Assembly (NCBI GenBank): GCA_965215535.1
Contig: OZ244063.1
Coordinates: 496,001 to 560,000 of the forward strand
Reading direction: 5' to 3'
DNA from: Bin94 sp965215535
GTDB taxonomy: Bacteria; Gemmatimonadota; Gemmatimonadetes; Longimicrobiales; Gaopeijiaceae
DNA: 64,000 nt
Part shown: piece after piece, positions 61,052-64,000 of the stretch
How positions within the stretch are numbered: the first letter of the stretch is position 1
Layout: each line of letters starts with the position of its first letter
The notes under the pieces: generated by a model
What the model saw: only the letters and a program-made list of their open reading frames with translations
Told to the model about the DNA's origin: nothing
Database searches by the model: none
Program-made: the position numbers and the translations under genes

Positions 61052-61443
61052 GCGGTGTGCGCCTTATCGCATGCCCATCGCACAAACTTCGGTCCCCGCA
61101 GCCCGGGGAGTTCGTCGGGGCGATAGAGCGACTGCCTCTGTTTCCGGCGCGGCGCGAAGAACTCGTACCTGAAGAAGATATGGACGCTGCTCTTCGCCGG
61201 CTCGTGGCGGAGGGCGGTCTCCGGGTGGGTGATCGACGATTTCCGCACCACCTTCCGCACGCACGCGAATCCGGGCCCGGAAGGAGAGCGGTCCCGGTAT
61301 TCCCGGCTATTGTGGCAGGTGGAATGGCCGGACCCGTCGAAGGGTACGAACGCGACTTTGGCGGGGAGACGGGAGACTATGAGCGCAAAGTGCCGGGAGC
61401 GGGAAATGGTCGAGTCTTCCGGGCAGTTGCTCGCTCTCGATTT
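61052..61443. other. Gene-free stretch
   Basis: 392 bases between the protease and the first broken propeller gene. Several short open frames exist on both strands, but none has a start signal, recognisable motif or domain. It may be leftover DNA from the decaying region to its right. Confidence 0.5.
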
Positions 61444-62551
61444 TCAGAGGTCCACGCGCAACACGCGCACCGATTGAACGCCCAGGGTGTCGGTGTGAAC
61501 GCCTGCGATGCGCTCGCTGCTACCGGCCATGAGCGTGATCCCCGGGGGAGCCCGGATGGTGCCGATGTAGTCATAGCTGTCACCGTCGAACAGATCGTAG
61601 AGCACGAGACCCATACCGCCTCGCCAGGCGGGCCGCCGAACGCACTGAGCACGACAGGAAAGGGATCACCGTACACCATGGAGTTGGCGATCGACCGTTC
61701 AAGCTCTGTGGTTGCGGTTGCGAGGCCCTCTGCACGGATCGCGTCGTTGAACGCCTCCGTGGATCCACGCAGCGCAACGTCGCGCGTCACGCTCCCAAGC
61801 TTCCGACCGCTCGATGCGTCGAGCACGGTCAGGTCGTATTCGTCGGTGACGCCAACAGCGATGCGACCCCTGCCCAGATCGGCAAGAAGCGCGTGGACTG
61901 CGCCAAGCTGGAAACTGCCTGGAGGCGGTCCGGGCCTTGGGGCGCTCCACAGCACATCGCCCTCGGCCACCCGCAAGAGCTGCTCACACACTCCCTCCTC
62001 GCCCATGACCGCCTCGAGGCCCCTCGCCGGTCTTGTCATGGCAACAACGCCACCCTGTGCGTCGAACGCGAGATTCAGCAGGGCTATGTCAACCACATGC
62101 GACCTGATCGGTTCGCCGTCCAGCGTAAAGATGTCGATGCGCCGGAAGCTGCGAACCGCCACCATCCCTGCGTCGGACACAGCCACGTTGACGGGCCTGG
62201 CCTCGAATTCGCCTGGTCCCTGACCCTCCGCGCCCCACCGTGCGATTTCGGCGCCGGGGCGTCGAGTACGCTGACCGCGAAGTTGTCACGGTCAACAACG
62301 ACCAAATGGCCATTCGGGGCAAACGCCATTGATGTGATTCGCGCGAATTGGCGCTCGTGACTCTCGTCGCCAGTGCGAAACGACTCGGTGAACTCCCAGT
62401 CAAGCATCCACGGCCTGGTTGCCGCCTGGTCCGACTGCTCGTCCGTACAGCCCGCCAGGGCCAGAAGTGTGGCAAGGACGAACCCGGCCCGGCCCCCTGA
62501 CGACAGGCCACGATTCGCATGGGAGACACGCGAGCGCGTAGTTGGACGCAT
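61444..62551 (-). pseudogene. 6-bladed beta-propeller lipoprotein, two frameshifts
   Basis: Starts with a lipoprotein signal (FVLATLLALAGCTDEQ) and first blades (FARITSMAFAPNGHLVVVDR). The frame is lost at the CCCC run at 62259-62256; one more C gives DAPGAEIARWGAEGQGPGEF, the family signature, and the open frame continues through NVAVSDAGMVAVRSFRRIDI to about 61612. There a GGG run needs one more G; the tail then reads LVLYDLFDGDSYDYIGTIRA and HTDTLGVQSVRVLRVDL, stopping at 61444. Repaired length is about 370 residues, normal for the family. So either a very young pseudogene or two base-call errors. Confidence 0.8.
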
Positions 62552-62688
62552 GGGAACTGCATGCCATGGCCAACCCTTGCTTCGGACGCTCTATCTTCCG
62601 TGCGCGCCGACCTGGCGGCCTTGACCGCCGCATCGCACACGGTCTGCCAGGTATGGTCGGTTCGCCCGCCGACAGTCAGCAAACTCGT

Positions 62689-62703
62689 CTCCGTTCGACG
62701 GAG
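62689..62703. other. Short perfect hairpin between the two broken propeller genes
   Basis: CTCCGT-TCG-ACGGAG, a 6-base stem with a 3-base loop, 66 bases past the stop of the rightmost gene on the minus strand. There is no T-run, so termination is only a possibility. Confidence 0.25.
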
Positions 62704-62768
62704 GCGGACTTCGCCAGCCCGAAGAGCCACGCTTCGCGGGGTGTTTTGCCGATACCGCGCGGATTGCT

Positions 62769-64000
62769 CTACCCATGTGGTTCCAAGGCAACCAGCCTGA
62801 TCACGCGCACGGTCTGCACGTCCATTTCGTCGGTCTCGATGTAGGCCAGAAGTCCGCCGGGGCCGAAGGCGTCCGGTATTCGGAGTCCGTCAGGTGGAAG
62901 CGTTCCGATGTAGTCCCCGCCGGGAGTCACAACGTCGGTTGGACCGTCGTCGTCCCCCGTCGGACCCCAGCGTTCCAGCCAGATTCGGTCCTCCCAGTCC
63001 ACCTCCAAGTCATACAGCACTGGCAACTCGTCTGCGAATGTGCGCCCCCCCACGCCTTCCCGCTGGAGTTGGATGTTTGCAGCGGCTGCGCTCGCCTGCG
63101 CCGACGCCTCACTCTCGCGGTAGCGCACCCGCTCGGCCTCCATGATCGCATCGTCGACCGGCAGCGGGGCGATCGGCCGCTCGACGGTTCCGGTGACATT
63201 TCCGTCGAGTCCGATGAGCTTGACGCGGTAGCCGATCGAGTCGATCAGCGCGAGGCGGCCATCGGTCAGACCCATTGAGCCCGCATGCCTTCCCCCCGCC
63301 GGCTCGCCTCCCCGTCCCATAGGCCGTATTGAAGGCGGGGCTCGAAGGCGCGGCCCGCTGGCATGCTTACGCGCATTCCCGTCGACGGCGACCCGCTCAT
63401 GTCGATTTCGTCTTCGTCCTCTTCGGGCAGTTCCCAGGCGGTGTAGAGAAGTTGTGGCCCGTTGCCGTCGAGTGGGAAGATGTGGATGGGACGTCCCCCT
63501 TCCTCGTAGTGATCCTCACCGAAACGCATAATCTGGCTGGCGATCAGGCGACCGTCGGGAGGGCCTCGCTAGCTAGCCATGACGATGCCCGTCGTCATCG
63601 GATCCTGGGTGATGCGTCGTACATATTCGCCGCTGGGTTCGAGGAGGTCGATGTGCGAGAATCCCATCACCGTGTACGTGCCGTCGCGACCGACGATCAC
63701 GCCCGTGACGTTGCCGAACTCGCCAGGTCCCTCCCCTCGGCCACCGACGGTACGAACCAGCGAGCCGTCCGGCCCGACGACAAGGATGTGATCGAGTTGG
63801 CTATCGAAGATGTGAAGGTTGGACTGCGCATCGAAGTGCACCGAGCGCACGCTGCCGAAGGTGTCCCAAGTGTCGCCCACGACAGACCCCACGGCGAAGA
63901 CCTCCTCGGTCACAGCGCTCACGATCACGTCCGGGCCGTCGAGGGTTCCGACGGCCCCGGTGGCCGACCCGTCCCCGGCATCGCCGCAGGCAACCAAAAG
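62769..64000 (-). pseudogene. 6-bladed beta-propeller lipoprotein, broken, cut by window edge
   Basis: The 5' end is off the window; the first visible residues (LLVACGDAGD) contain a lipobox Cys. Blades include VRTVGGRGEGPGEFGNVTG and YTVMGFSHIDLLEPSGEYV. An in-frame TAG lies at 63571-63569 within GCTAGCTAGC; translation is open again afterwards (DGRLIASQIMRFGEDHYEEG). A second break at the GGG run 63273-63271 is fixed by one added G, giving MRAQWGLTDGRLALIDSIGY, after which the frame is open to 62769 (IWLERWGPTGDDDGPTDVVT, VRVIRLVALEPHG). Total about 410 residues. Neighbouring copy at 61.4 kb suggests tandem duplication. Confidence 0.78.

Noticed and set aside
61012..61260. 82-codon minus frame rich in basic and aromatic residues
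   Set aside because: Starts inside nothing recognisable, overlaps the protease 3' end, has no start signal or known motif.
1..64000. CRISPR arrays, complete insertion sequences, rRNA or tRNA genes, replication origin
   Set aside because: Looked for spaced repeats, transposase motifs and tRNA-like cloverleafs; none convincing was seen by eye. A computed search could still find a divergent tRNA.

Overview
The window looks like a chromosomal segment of a high-GC, diderm (LPS-making) bacterium. Gene order and content are mostly housekeeping. Exported 6-bladed beta-propeller proteins with the 'GxGxGPGEF' signature occur five times (three of the copies broken). That expansion, the GC content and the Kdo/Lpt genes suggest Gemmatimonadota or a near relative. 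This is an inference from content only; there is no rRNA here to confirm it.

Layout. 1-2742 is the C-terminal part of SMC, cut by the window edge. 2800-4092 (minus) is a beta-propeller protein. 4367-12633 (plus) carries aroF (DAHP synthase), yraN, a small exported protein, an SRP RNA gene with its own promoter, dnaX, ybaB, recR, a small membrane protein, pgsA, cinA/pncC, grpE and dnaJ. 12509-14883 (minus) is the tRNA 2-thiolation pair mnmA and cysteine desulfurase. 14998-31018 (plus) carries sucCD, a CBS protein, ndk, yceD, rpmF, a complete fatty-acid initiation/elongation block (plsX-fabH-fabD-fabG-acpP-fabF), ispF, a DedA protein, xerD, a large Ig-like/LVIVD secreted protein, a threonine dehydratase-like enzyme and a TPR membrane protein.

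31.0-32.1 kb is decayed DNA with a propeller pseudogene. 32.1-37.5 kb (minus) holds proline dehydrogenase and a coupled trio: polyprenol-phosphate sugar transferase, YbhN-type membrane protein and YfhO-type membrane protein. 37.6-42.5 kb (plus) looks less GC-biased. It holds a propeller protein and a tightly coupled FkbH-like / acyl carrier protein / ArnD-like deacetylase / hexapeptide acyltransferase set. I read that set as a candidate acyl (possibly glyceryl) modification module for a surface glycan.

42.5-59.2 kb is one long minus-strand run: nadE, a TrpG/PabA-type amidotransferase, kdsB, pyrG, kdsA, kdsC, kdsD, lptC, an LptA-like protein, lptB, rpoN, three glycan enzymes (GT2, WecB, GT4) and a frameshifted methyltransferase. 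Most neighbours overlap by 4 bases, so Kdo synthesis, LPS transport, sigma-54 and surface-glycan synthesis are probably co-expressed. 59.4-61.05 kb (plus) is an S41 C-terminal processing protease. The last 2.5 kb (minus) holds two adjacent propeller lipoprotein genes, both broken by short indels.

Three themes stand out. First, a shared promoter form, TTGAC(C/G)-N17/18-TA(N)CTT, occurs at four places. Second, apparent frameshifts are each repaired by adding one base to a short G or C run. Third, the FkbH-ACP-deacetylase-acyltransferase module has no described product that I recognise.
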